From an uncultured Eubacteriales bacterium (GTDB lineage: Bacteria > Bacillota > Clostridia > Peptostreptococcales > Anaerovoracaceae), in contig CAJTYS010000020.1 of NCBI GenBank assembly GCA_910583765.1, forward strand, positions 1 to 64,000: a DNA stretch of 64,000 nucleotides. The letters are read 5' to 3'. The notes under the pieces were generated by a model. It saw nothing but the letters and a program-made list of their open reading frames with translations. It searched no databases and was not told the origin of the DNA. Shown here piece after piece: positions 1-8,203 of this stretch (the stretch's first letter is position 1; every line of letters begins with the position of its first letter). A program made the position numbers and the translations under genes.

Positions 1-679
1 CGCCTCTGGCATAGCATTCCCAATCATAGGCATGATGGGAGATCTCCATGATCTCACCCATGCATCCGAACAGCACCTTGTGGCTGGAAGGCGTGTTCCC
101 TGCCCGCACGGAATGGAAAGCAATGTCCTCCATGGTCTTGTCGGACCGCTCCGCCATTTCCTCCGCCAGCTCCAGCGCCGTGCCGCTAGGCGCGTCCACT
201 TTTGTTTCGCTGTGCATTTCAATGATCTCAATCTTAGCTTTGTCGCCCAGTGCGGCTGCCGCTGTGCCCAAGAGTTTTCTCATGACATTGACCACATAAG
301 AAGTGTTGGCTGCTTTCATCATCGGAATCACATTGCCCGCGTCCAGCAGCTGTTGTTCCTGCTCCGCAGTAAATCCTGTGGTGCCGCAGAGCAGCCCTTT
401 TTTGTGTTTTTTGCAAATTTCCAGGACTTTCATGGAAAGCTCCACTGTGGAAAAGTCCACCACCAAATCGCACTTGTCGATAATGGATTCCAAATCATCG
501 GTGACAAGGGCGCCAATCTCCATGCCCATGCCTGCTACAAGCCCAATATCCTTTCCAATATAGTCCCTGCCCGCAGGTCCCAGTCCGCCTATGACGCTGA
601 TGTCGTCCCGTTGATGCGCGGCCTTGACAATGAGGCTGTCCATATGTCCCCGCGGCGCTGTGATGATGATGTTTACCAT
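1..679 (-). CDS. dapB: 4-hydroxy-tetrahydrodipicolinate reductase (partial, C-terminus off the left edge)
   Basis: Second step specific to lysine/diaminopimelate and dipicolinate synthesis: NAD(P)H reduction of 4-hydroxy-tetrahydrodipicolinate in the cytoplasm. Reading from the ATG at 679, 226 codons are visible. They show the CGTTGFT loop, the catalytic stretch MHSETKVDAPSGTA with the conserved Lys-x-Asp-Ala-Pro-Ser-Gly-Thr-Ala signature, and the late SVRAGN and SHKVLFGCMGEIMEISHHAYD segments of the DapB C-terminal domain. The N-terminal nucleotide-binding Gly motif is degenerate (TAPRGHMD instead of GxxGRMG). The start follows a GGAGG at 684-688. It stands alone here with its own promoter. 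DapB-like 2,4-diaminopentanoate dehydrogenase is an alternative family, but the intact KxDAPSGTA motif favours DapB. Confidence 0.88.
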   Translation of the reverse strand, partial: MVNIIITAPRGHMDSLIVKAAHQRDDISVIGGLGPAGRDYIGKDIGLVAGMGMEIGALVTDDLESIIDKCDLVVDFSTVELSMKVLEICKKHKKGLLCGTTGFTAEQEQQLLDAGNVIPMMKAANTSYVVNVMRKLLGTAAAALGDKAKIEIIEMHSETKVDAPSGTALELAEEMAERSDKTMEDIAFHSVRAGNTPSSHKVLFGCMGEIMEISHHAYDWECYARG

Positions 680-994
680 ATTGTTCCTCCCTCTGCTGTT
701 TTTAAAAAATAGTTTTTCTTTGTTCCTGACCATGGCGTTTGCTTTGCCTGCGGCCTTGTTCTCTTTACAGTATATCCTTTTTTCTTGCTCCGAACAATGG
801 AAAAAAATCATGAGATGTTATAGGATCATGGAATATGCGCAAAATAGAAAGGAAAGAAACAAGACTTTGTTTGATTGAAAAGAAAAAGTGTGATGATTTT
901 TAAATTTTATGCACAGAAAAGAAAAAACATGGTAAAATAGAGTTGGATACTGCCCATTGGAGGATCCACTCTGCCAGGAAAGGAAGGGTACCGC
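680..994. other. Intergenic region between dapB and the small membrane protein genes
   Basis: AT-rich 315-base stretch between divergent genes. It holds the dapB promoter and leader on the minus strand. No other gene was seen; the open frames here have no ribosome binding site. Confidence 0.5.
769..797 (-). promoter_or_regulatory. Probable sigma-A promoter of dapB
   Basis: On the minus strand TTGTTC (797-792), a 17-base spacer and TATACT (774-769) face dapB, leaving a leader of about 85 bases. No lysine riboswitch or T-box features were seen in that leader. Confidence 0.55.
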
Positions 995-1171
995 ATGATT
1001 CTGATTATTTTGGGCGTATCAGCCTTTTGCGGACTGCTAGCATTCGTTGAGATTTACAGAAACGGCATGTTCCGCGCAGATCATTGCTATTATAGCGCAA
1101 AGCCAACTTCACGGCTGATCCATCTGCCAGCTGACCTAGAGCGGGAAAAGCGCAGGCGTAACATTCTCTAA
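995..1171 (+). CDS. Small single-pass membrane protein (58 aa), paralogue of the next gene
   Basis: Not a recognised family. ATG at 995 follows a purine-rich GGAAAGGAAGGG. The 58-residue product begins with a hydrophobic segment (residues 1-17, MILIILGVSAFCGLLAF), followed by a basic, polar tail that ends LPADLEREKRRRNIL. The next gene downstream encodes a protein of the same plan with the same ending (LPNDIEKEKRRRN), which strongly supports that both are translated. By topology it is probably a membrane-anchored cytoplasmic basic tail; function unknown. Confidence 0.6.
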   Translation: MILIILGVSAFCGLLAFVEIYRNGMFRADHCYYSAKPTSRLIHLPADLEREKRRRNIL

Positions 1172-1270
1172 GGAAATAGTCGGCCGCAGGTCCATGGATC
1201 AAAAAGAGGGAAACATTGGTTGACCTCTTTGTACATATCGCCGCGTTAGTTTTACGAAGGGAGGGTCAAC

Positions 1271-1477
1271 ATGCCCCTGATCATTTTAGGACTGCTCGTT
1301 GTCGCAGGTCTTCTCGCTTATATGTATTTTACCGGCCATTCAGAAAGTTTCATACACAAAAAGAATGATCATGAAACGAAAGCCAGCGCCCAGGAAGAAG
1401 ATTCCGCATCTGTCATTTATCTTCCCAATGACATTGAAAAGGAAAAACGAAGACGAAACGTAAAGACAGGAAAATGA
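1271..1477 (+). CDS. Small single-pass membrane protein (68 aa)
   Basis: The start at 1271 is preceded by a strong AAGGGAGGG. Residues 3-20 form one membrane segment; a charged linker rich in Lys, Asp and Glu follows, and the tail SVIYLPNDIEKEKRRRNVKTGK closely matches the end of the 58-residue protein encoded just upstream (same order Leu-Pro-x-Asp-x-Glu-x-Glu-Lys-Arg-Arg-Arg-Asn). No function is known to me. The gene ends inside a terminator hairpin, so the pair forms a short transcription unit. The 99 bases separating the two genes leave room for a second promoter. Confidence 0.7.
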   Translation: MPLIILGLLVVAGLLAYMYFTGHSESFIHKKNDHETKASAQEEDSASVIYLPNDIEKEKRRRNVKTGK

Positions 1478-1506
1478 CGAAAACCTTTTGGCTTTCGTCA
1501 TTTTTA
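1471..1506 (+). terminator. Intrinsic terminator after the small membrane protein pair
   Basis: AAAATGACGAAA (1471-1482) pairs with TTTCGTCATTTT (1493-1504) around a 10-base loop, ending in a T run. It overlaps the stop codon of the 68-residue gene and also separates it from the convergent rny. Confidence 0.8.
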
Positions 1507-1521
1507 ATTTCTCTTGTTTAT

Positions 1522-3066
1522 TTATTTGGCATAGCCCACCGCACGGGTCTCTCTGACCACATTGACTTTGATCTGCCCCGGATATTCCAGCTCAGATTCG
1601 ATGCGCTTGGAAATATCCCGAGCCAGGAACACGATGGATTCGTCCGTAACCTCATCCGGCTTGGCGATAATGCGAATCTCTCTGCCTGCTTGGATAGCAA
1701 AGGATTTGTCCACACCAGGCGTGGTGTTTGCGATTTCCTCCAGTTTTTCCAGCCGCTTGATATAAGTCTCCAGGGTCTCTCTCCTGGCTCCTGGCCTTGC
1801 CGCTGACAAAGCGTCTGCCGCTGCCACCAGAATGGCTTCCATGGATTTTGGCTCGTAATCTCCGTGATGAGCCGCCATGCCGTTGATGACCGCCGCTGAC
1901 TCTTTGTACTTTTTCAGCACTTCCATGCCCAGATCAACATGAGTGCCTTCTTTTTCATGGTCAATGGCTTTCCCAATGTCGTGGAGCAGTCCGGCTCTCT
2001 TTGCCAGGGTCACATCCAGTCCCAGCTCGCCTGCCATCAAACCAGCCAGGTGAGCCACTTCCACAGAATGCTTCAGCACGTTTTGACCATAGGATGTCCG
2101 ATATTTCAACCTGCCTAGCAGCTTGATCAGCTCTGGATGAAGGTTATGTATCCCGACTTCAAACGTGGCCTGCTCTCCTTCTTCTTTAATAATGGCGTTC
2201 ACTTCACGCTCTGATTTTTTCACGGTCTCTTCGATCCTGGCCGGATGGATCCTGCCGTCCACGATGAGTTTTTCCAAAGACAGTCTGGCCACTTCTCTCC
2301 TTACCGGATCAAAGCCTGACAGGATCACGGCTTCCGGCGTGTCATCGATGATCAGATCAATCCCCGTCAGGGTCTCGATGGCTCGGATGTTCCTGCCTTC
2401 CCTGCCTATGATGCGGCCTTTCATTTCATCGTTTGGCAGCGGCACGACAGATACTGTGCTTTCCGCCACATGATCCGCCGCGCACCGCTGGATGGCTCCG
2501 GTGATGATCTCCTTGGCTTTTTTATCAGCCTCTTCTTTTGCCTTAGCTTCAATGTCCTTGATCATGACAGAAGCTTCATAACGGATCTCCTTTTCTGTGT
2601 TTGCCAGCAGGATCTCCTTGGCTTCTTCCACTGAATAACCAGATATTTTCTCTAGTTCCTCCATCTGCTGGGCCACTACGTGATCTAATTCTTTCCGCTT
2701 CGCGATAATTGCCTGCTCTTTATTTGTAATGCTTTCTTCTTTTTTCTCGATATTCTCGAGTTTTCGATCAATAGATTCTTCCTTTTGCACTAACCTGCGC
2801 TCTGATTTGGAAATTTCCGAACGCCGCTCTCGGATTTCTCTGTCCGCGTCGCTCCTTAGCTTGTGCGCTTCCTCCTTTGCCTCTAACACATACTCCTTGC
2901 GAATGGTTTCGGATCTGTTTTCCGCGTCCAAAATCAAGTTTTTCGCTTTTTGTTCGGCACTGCCGATTGCCTTTTCACCAACTGTTTTTCGTATTATATA
3001 TCCGACTAAAACTCCGATCAACAGAGCTATGATTGCAACCACGATCGGTATTACGATTTTCGTCAT
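1522..3066 (-). CDS. rny: Ribonuclease Y
   Basis: Membrane-anchored endoribonuclease that starts mRNA decay in Firmicutes. The 514 residues show the full family order: an N-terminal membrane helix (about residues 5-26), a long charged coiled coil (about 30-200), a KH RNA-binding domain with the [15 protein letters not shown] motif, then the HD phosphohydrolase domain with [10 protein letters not shown], the metal-binding LLHDIGKA and [11 protein letters not shown]. Length is usual for the family (about 510-520). The ATG follows AAAGGAGG. It is monocistronic here, convergent with the small membrane protein genes and divergent from rodA. Confidence 0.96.
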   Translation of the reverse strand: MTKIVIPIVVAIIALLIGVLVGYIIRKTVGEKAIGSAEQKAKNLILDAENRSETIRKEYVLEAKEEAHKLRSDADREIRERRSEISKSERRLVQKEESIDRKLENIEKKEESITNKEQAIIAKRKELDHVVAQQMEELEKISGYSVEEAKEILLANTEKEIRYEASVMIKDIEAKAKEEADKKAKEIITGAIQRCAADHVAESTVSVVPLPNDEMKGRIIGREGRNIRAIETLTGIDLIIDDTPEAVILSGFDPVRREVARLSLEKLIVDGRIHPARIEETVKKSEREVNAIIKEEGEQATFEVGIHNLHPELIKLLGRLKYRTSYGQNVLKHSVEVAHLAGLMAGELGLDVTLAKRAGLLHDIGKAIDHEKEGTHVDLGMEVLKKYKESAAVINGMAAHHGDYEPKSMEAILVAAADALSAARPGARRETLETYIKRLEKLEEIANTTPGVDKSFAIQAGREIRIIAKPDEVTDESIVFLARDISKRIESELEYPGQIKVNVVRETRAVGYAK

Positions 3067-3231
3067 TCAGGCACCTCCTTTTCTTTTTTGTGTTTGGTTT
3101 GACTGTCCCCACAAAATAGAACACCGCCTTGACGGGCGATTTCATTTTGATGGGATTACTTATTGATATTTCAGAAACAGCTGCCTGCCGCTTCCTTCAT
3201 ATAATAAAAATTTCGCATTACGTAATAATTT

Positions 3232-3264
3232 TTGAATAAAATCACACATTAACATTATAATGTT
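3232..3264 (+). promoter_or_regulatory. Probable rodA promoter overlapping a 14-bp palindrome
   Basis: TTGAAT (3232-3237), an 18-base spacer and TATAAT (3256-3261) precede rodA. The -10 box lies inside the perfect palindrome AACATTATAATGTT (3251-3264), which could be an operator or simply AT-rich coincidence. Confidence 0.5.
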
Positions 3265-3300
3265 TTACGGCCTGCTCGTCAAGGTCAGGAAAGGGAATGA

Positions 3301-4407
3301 ATGGACAGTTACTGGAAGCTTTGGAAAAACGCAGACAAGCTGCTGCTGGTCATCGCCATATTCTTTGGTTTGCTGAGCGTTTTGATGATCGCCAGCATTT
3401 CCTATAAGAACGGACAAATGGCAACTCGAGACATCATTGTCCAAAGCAGCGCCTATGGCCTTGGTTTCGCCGCCATCGCAGCCATGGTCCTTTTGGATTA
3501 CCGGAAATTTGAAGATTTGAGCAAAGCGCTCTATATTGGTTCCATCCTCTTGCTGCTGACGGTGTACATCCCCGGTCTGGGCCTTGTCTCCAATGGGGCC
3601 CGTTCTTGGATTGATCTGAAATTCACTACCCTGCAGCCCTCTGAAATGGTGAAGATCTCTTTCACCATTCTCATGGCCAACTACCTTTCCCGCCGCCGGG
3701 AATCCCTGACTCAGCTCAAGGGCGTGCTCCAGGCCGCGCTTTATGCCGCGCCCTTTATCCTCATTGTGGTAAAAGAAGATCTTGGGAGCGCCTTGGTCTA
3801 CTGCTTTATCTGGGTCTTCATGATTTTTTTCGCTGGCATTGACAAAGGGATCTTTATCCGCTTTGCCTTGATCTTCCTCTTGTCCCTGCCTATTGCTTAC
3901 CGCTTCATGGCGCCTTATCAAAAGCGGAGGATCGATGCCTTCCTCCATCCTGATAATCTGGAGCTTCCCGGAAATTATCATGTGTGGAATTCCAAAGTAG
4001 CCATTGGTTCTGGCGGTCTTTCCGGCAAAGGACTCTTTGCTGGCACACAGAAAGAACTGGACTTTCTGCCTGTGCAAAAATCAGACTTCATCTTCTCTGT
4101 GATCGTAGAAGAGTTGGGGTTCTTAGGAGGCACCGCGGTTATCCTGGTCTTTGCCCTGCTCCTTTACCGCACGGCCAAGATCGTCTATGCCGCGGCTGAT
4201 CTTTATGGCGCGCTCCTTTCCATTGGCTTTCTTGGCATGTTTTTGTTCCAAATGTTTGAAAACGTGGCCATGACCATGGGCCTGATGCCCGTGACAGGCG
4301 TGACCCTGCCTTTTATCAGTTATGGCGGTTCTTCTGTGCTAGCCAACATGACGGCCCTGGGCCTGATCATCAGCGTTGGGATCAGAGGCCGAAGCACTGG
4401 TCTTTGA
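3301..4407 (+). CDS. rodA: SEDS-family peptidoglycan glycosyltransferase RodA/FtsW-like
   Basis: Polytopic membrane enzyme that polymerises lipid II, normally paired with a class B penicillin-binding protein. The 368 residues hold about ten hydrophobic segments and SEDS landmarks: GARSWIDLKFTTLQPSEMVKI, KEDLGSALVY with the catalytic Asp region, and the C-terminal PVTGVTLPFISYGGSS. Length is typical for RodA of Clostridia. The ATG follows AGGAAAGGG. The likely partner, mrdA, lies 0.8 kb away on the opposite strand, separated by minD; usually rodA is co-oriented with that operon. FtsW cannot be excluded, but the short length and the neighbourhood favour RodA. Confidence 0.85.
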   Translation: MDSYWKLWKNADKLLLVIAIFFGLLSVLMIASISYKNGQMATRDIIVQSSAYGLGFAAIAAMVLLDYRKFEDLSKALYIGSILLLLTVYIPGLGLVSNGARSWIDLKFTTLQPSEMVKISFTILMANYLSRRRESLTQLKGVLQAALYAAPFILIVVKEDLGSALVYCFIWVFMIFFAGIDKGIFIRFALIFLLSLPIAYRFMAPYQKRRIDAFLHPDNLELPGNYHVWNSKVAIGSGGLSGKGLFAGTQKELDFLPVQKSDFIFSVIVEELGFLGGTAVILVFALLLYRTAKIVYAAADLYGALLSIGFLGMFLFQMFENVAMTMGLMPVTGVTLPFISYGGSSVLANMTALGLIISVGIRGRSTGL

Positions 4408-4410
4408 TCC

Positions 4411-4443
4411 ATGCTGAAAACCTGCTTTCAGCATCTGTTTTTT
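4411..4443 (+). terminator. Terminator of rodA
   Basis: ATGCTGAAA (4411-4419) pairs with TTTCAGCAT (4426-4434), followed by a T-rich stretch. It sits between the convergent rodA and minD. Confidence 0.7.
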
Positions 4444-4456
4444 GGTTTTCCCTTTT

Positions 4457-5179
4457 TCAACTCCTGATGAGTCTTTGCGCGATGTTTCGGAAATTCTCTT
4501 CTATGTACGTGCCCTCCTTGCAGACAATGGGGATCCCGCGATTCGTGGAAATATAGATATTGTCATCGAACTGGATCAACCCGATCATTTTGCTGCTGAG
4601 GATCTCAGAAATTTCTTTCACATCAGGCACCAGATGGGCTGCCATGAGTTCTGCCCGCACCTTGTTCACAATATAGCTGGTATTTTGAATGCCTGTTTTC
4701 TTCACATAGCGATTCAGCACATCCGCGTCTCTGACAGCTGCCATGTCAGCCTCTGTCACCAGCAGAACCTTGTCCGCTCCAGCCATGGAAATGTCCAAAC
4801 CACTGCCGATTCCTGCCGGACAGTCGATAAAAATATAATCAAACTCTGCTTTTAGTTTTCTGCACAATACTTCCATATGAAGCGGCGTGATGTCCCGTGT
4901 GTCCTTTCTGGGAGAAGCGGACATCAGATACAAATTATCAAACCTTCTGTCACGAATCAGGGCCCTCTTGATCTTGCAGATACCGGAAAGCACATCCATG
5001 ATGTTGTATACTACCCTGTTTTCCAATCCCAGATAGAGATCCAGGTTGCGCATTCCCATATCCATGTCAAGCAAAGCGACTTTATAGCCCTGTTTTGCCA
5101 AGAGTGTTCCTATATTTGCTGTGACTGCTGTCTTGCCAGTACCGCCTTTTCCTGATGCTACTAAAATTACTTCGCCCAT
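4457..5179 (-). CDS. minD: MinD-like septum-site ParA ATPase lacking the usual membrane-targeting tail
   Basis: Deviant Walker ATPase of the MinD/ParA family; MinD places the division site by controlling MinC on the membrane. The 240 residues show the deviant Walker A GKGGTGKTAVTAN near residue 10, the LLDMDMGMRNLDLYLGLENR segment typical of MinD, and FIDCPAGIG for Walker B. The protein stops at NFRNIAQRLIRS and has no amphipathic C-terminal helix, which MinD normally uses to bind membrane. The start follows AGAGGAAG 10 bases after mrdA, so it is the last gene of the mre operon. No minC or minE flanks it. A FlhG/other ParA-like role is possible. Confidence 0.75.
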   Translation of the reverse strand: MGEVILVASGKGGTGKTAVTANIGTLLAKQGYKVALLDMDMGMRNLDLYLGLENRVVYNIMDVLSGICKIKRALIRDRRFDNLYLMSASPRKDTRDITPLHMEVLCRKLKAEFDYIFIDCPAGIGSGLDISMAGADKVLLVTEADMAAVRDADVLNRYVKKTGIQNTSYIVNKVRAELMAAHLVPDVKEISEILSSKMIGLIQFDDNIYISTNRGIPIVCKEGTYIEENFRNIAQRLIRS

Positions 5180-5189
5180 TTCTTCCTCT

Positions 5190-7727
5190 CTAGTTTTTAT
5201 TTTTATTCTGCTGGAGCCAGGTTCCTATGACCTCCCTGGCGATCGGTCCCGCATTAGCGGCCGTGTCGCCTTGGGTAATCATCACGGCCACAGCGATCCG
5301 CGGATCTTCTGCGGGAGCCATGGTCACGACCCACGCAAAATTATCATAGCTTTCTTTATACCGGTCGATATCCGAGGCGGTCACCTTGCCTTCGCTCAAG
5401 TTCATGACCGCGCGCCTTACCGCAGTGTGGCGCGAAACGTAGATATCGGGATATGTCTTCATCAATCGATCCTTTTCCCTTTGAATCTCCTTCCAGCTGA
5501 GGCCCGGCGCGATCCCTCCCAAATGCTCCCGAATATACGCCTCTTCATCAGGAGGGTTGATTTTCCCTGCCCGCTGCGCGGTTCCCGTCTTTCCTGCCAC
5601 GGTCACCGGAAAATTCTGGAACAACTTAGTCAAACTCCCGCCTGAACCATTTGCCACTCTAGTCATGCCTCCAATGATCTCATCAAAAAAAGAATCATCC
5701 TTTACCTTCACGCTGAAAGGCGCGTCCTTTTCTATTTTACCACGTCCTTCGATCTTTTCAACCAAACTTATAGGATTTCTCACGCCTTTATTTCCTAAAG
5801 CAGCTGTGTACCTTGCCATCTGCAAAGGCGTATAGGAATTTTCTCCCTGGCCGATGGCGATGTTCAGTGCGTCCGCGGTATTCCATGTGGCTTGGTTCAT
5901 ATACGTGTATTTGCAAAGCTCTGCCAGCTGACCGATCTTTTCTTTCTTGATCTCTGCCATGTTTTCCAGCCGTTCTTCCAGCTCCTTTACGCTGAGATCC
6001 TGCCCAATCCAACTTGTAATGGTCTTTATGCTATCCTGGATTCCTGCCTTGTCTTGAATGGCCTCCTGTCGGAAATAAGTCTCTGTTTCTGCTAAAAGCA
6101 CGTTTTTTAGAGAGCCCCGCAGACCTGCTATTTTAGAGTCTTTGGAAGGAGTCCCTGTTACGGTCTCCGGAATCTCGATGCCCGTGGCCTGTCCCAGTCC
6201 GAACTGGGCCGCGTAATCCATGATCTTGTCTATGGACATGTTTTCTTCATATCCCAGTCCGCCGCCTGTGTACAGATCTTTTCCCGTGGCCAAATCGTAA
6301 AAGTAATAATTGCAGGAAACCTCCAGCGCTTCCTGTAAGTTGAGAAGCCCATGTTTTTTTCGGGAAAGATTCCAGACAACGCAGCCAAAAGAACGGTTCC
6401 CCAGCTTTATATAACCATCGTCATACAGCCGTTTGTCCGGATCCAGGCCGCACTGGAGCGCTGTAAGGGCTGTGACCATTTTGAAAGTGGAACCAGGCTG
6501 CACCGCACTCTTTGTGGCTACATGATATAAAGGCGCGGGAGCCAAGGGATTTCTCGGATTCTTGCTTTGCAGGGACTTCCAATCTTTGGTGGAGATCCCA
6601 TTGGCAAAGAGGTTCGGGTCAAAATCCGGATAGCTGGCCATGGCCAGCACGTCTCCTGTCTTCACATCCAGGGCCACCACTGCGCCCACCTCTGCTTTTG
6701 GCGCTTGCTTCATGGTGTAATCGCCGAATTCACTGGCAAAGACACCGCCCCGCCTCATGGCTTCCAGACCCTGCTCTAGCGCCTCCTCCGCAGTCTCCTG
6801 GAGGTCCATGTCAATGGTCAGAGTCACGTCCTTTCCCTGCTCTGGCTCTCGCTGACTGATGGTCTTTACCAGATTGCCCGCCGCGTTGACCTGGACCTTT
6901 TTCTCACCAGCTTTTCCCCGCAGCACAGATTCGTAGGCCTTTTCGATCCCGTCTTTTCCTACCATGTCCCAGCTCTGGTATCCCCGCTGCTCCACATATT
7001 CCTCCCGCTCACTGTCTGAGATCTTTCCCAGATACCCCAGGATATGGGAAGCAAAGCTGCCCTTTGGATAATTTCTGGACACTTCAGAAAAGACTTCCGC
7101 GCCTGGATATTCCTGGCTGTTTTCTTCCAGAATGGCCACGGAGCGCTGGCTGATATCCTTGGCAATGGTCACTGGCATGTATTTCTTATAGCCCAGGGCC
7201 GCCATTTCATTGCGCACGATCATGATCCGCCTGGCGTCTTCCGCTGTCAGTTCCTCATCTATTGTAAAGTAATTTCGCAGTTTTGAAAAGACCTGTTTTG
7301 CGTTTAAGTCCTGGGAAAATCCATACCGGCTGAGAAGCTCCTTTTTGCTTGCATGACGATCAAAGGAAATCTTTCCATTTTTCCTGACTGTTATGGGAAA
7401 GCTGTCTAAAAGCTGATCTCCGTTTTCTTCCAGCACATGGACCACTTTTAAAATGGACTGGTTCAGCATTTCGTCTGTCATGCTGCCTTTGCTCATGCTC
7501 ACGGAAATCGTATATACATTGCCTGCCAGGACCTTTCCGTTGCGATCCAGGATCTGTCCCCTAGGCGCTGTGGTGTAAATGGTCTTGGTGCTCAATTCTT
7601 CTGCTGCCGCGGCCCATTTGGGGGTTTGGATCACGGAAAGGACAAAGAGCCTACCTATGAGAACCACTGCCAAGAGCAGCACCAGGCCGATCAATTGGAA
7701 ATATCTGATTTTCGCGCCTTTTTTCAT
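5190..7727 (-). CDS. mrdA: Penicillin-binding protein 2 (class B transpeptidase, elongation)
   Basis: Cross-links peptidoglycan during cell elongation with RodA. The ATG at 7727 overlaps the mreD stop (ATGA) and follows GGAGGCGCG, giving 845 residues. An N-terminal signal anchor (about 10-30) is followed by the dimerisation domain and the transpeptidase domain. The active-site motifs are visible: STFK (in AVQPGSTFKMVTAL), SCN (in EVSCNYYFYD) and KTGTAQ. Two insertions lengthen it beyond the usual 600-700: a helical segment before the NIAIGQGENSYTPLQMARY stretch, and about 60 charged residues immediately after KTGTAQ, before FAWVVTMAPAEDP. The same gene arrangement downstream of mreCD is standard. 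Confidence 0.9.
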   Translation of the reverse strand: MKKGAKIRYFQLIGLVLLLAVVLIGRLFVLSVIQTPKWAAAAEELSTKTIYTTAPRGQILDRNGKVLAGNVYTISVSMSKGSMTDEMLNQSILKVVHVLEENGDQLLDSFPITVRKNGKISFDRHASKKELLSRYGFSQDLNAKQVFSKLRNYFTIDEELTAEDARRIMIVRNEMAALGYKKYMPVTIAKDISQRSVAILEENSQEYPGAEVFSEVSRNYPKGSFASHILGYLGKISDSEREEYVEQRGYQSWDMVGKDGIEKAYESVLRGKAGEKKVQVNAAGNLVKTISQREPEQGKDVTLTIDMDLQETAEEALEQGLEAMRRGGVFASEFGDYTMKQAPKAEVGAVVALDVKTGDVLAMASYPDFDPNLFANGISTKDWKSLQSKNPRNPLAPAPLYHVATKSAVQPGSTFKMVTALTALQCGLDPDKRLYDDGYIKLGNRSFGCVVWNLSRKKHGLLNLQEALEVSCNYYFYDLATGKDLYTGGGLGYEENMSIDKIMDYAAQFGLGQATGIEIPETVTGTPSKDSKIAGLRGSLKNVLLAETETYFRQEAIQDKAGIQDSIKTITSWIGQDLSVKELEERLENMAEIKKEKIGQLAELCKYTYMNQATWNTADALNIAIGQGENSYTPLQMARYTAALGNKGVRNPISLVEKIEGRGKIEKDAPFSVKVKDDSFFDEIIGGMTRVANGSGGSLTKLFQNFPVTVAGKTGTAQRAGKINPPDEEAYIREHLGGIAPGLSWKEIQREKDRLMKTYPDIYVSRHTAVRRAVMNLSEGKVTASDIDRYKESYDNFAWVVTMAPAEDPRIAVAVMITQGDTAANAGPIAREVIGTWLQQNKNKN

Positions 7728-8203
7728 TTGGTGCGCGCCTCCTTTCTCTCTCTTGTGAGCATGATGTAAACACCCGCACACAGGGTCCCATTGTATAGGA
7801 TCCAGATGGGCAGGGCTTGAAGCATGTGGAAAAATCTCCAAGGCGCTCCAAAAGCCCAGCTGCCTGCCCAGAGGACCATATGATAAATCGCGGTTTCCAG
7901 GGCTGTCAGGGCCAGGATGAGCCATGGCCCTTCCCAGGCGCACAGGCGAAAGGCAAGAACAGCGCAGACCACTGCCCCTAACATGGCCGCGCCTGCCGGT
8001 CCCACGTACAAAGAATAGCAGATATCCTGAACCAAAGCCGCGGCTATGGAAGCGGCTGCCACTGGTCCTGGCTCTTTGCCTATGACAATGAGCATCACGG
8101 TCAGACAAAGGACCAAATCAGGCCCCATGCCTTTGTATGCCAGGAGATTGGTCAATGGCGGCTGGAGGAAAAACGCAGCCATATATAAACAGATCAGGCT
8201 CAT
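7724..8203 (-). CDS. mreD: Rod shape-determining protein MreD
   Basis: Integral membrane component of the elongasome. The 159 residues are almost wholly hydrophobic, with about five membrane segments and the loops PGPVAAASIAAALVQD and YVGPAGAAML in the positions expected of MreD. Sequence alone is weakly diagnostic, but the gene overlaps mreC upstream and mrdA downstream by the ATGA type on each side, which is the canonical order. Translational coupling with both neighbours is therefore likely. Confidence 0.85.
   Translation of the reverse strand: MSLICLYMAAFFLQPPLTNLLAYKGMGPDLVLCLTVMLIVIGKEPGPVAAASIAAALVQDICYSLYVGPAGAAMLGAVVCAVLAFRLCAWEGPWLILALTALETAIYHMVLWAGSWAFGAPWRFFHMLQALPIWILYNGTLCAGVYIMLTRERKEARTK

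Noticed and set aside
32..712. 226-codon plus-strand open frame opposite dapB
   Set aside because: Shadow of dapB on the other strand; His/Cys-rich composition and no ribosome site, while the minus strand has DapB motifs.
680..768. Lysine riboswitch ahead of dapB
   Set aside because: I looked for the conserved lysine aptamer blocks in the leader and did not find them; the leader is only about 85 bases.
7728..8108. N-terminal extension of mrdA
   Set aside because: The upstream in-frame codons overlap mreD in another frame; the ATG at 7727 has a ribosome site, overlaps the mreD stop and gives the normal PBP2 start.
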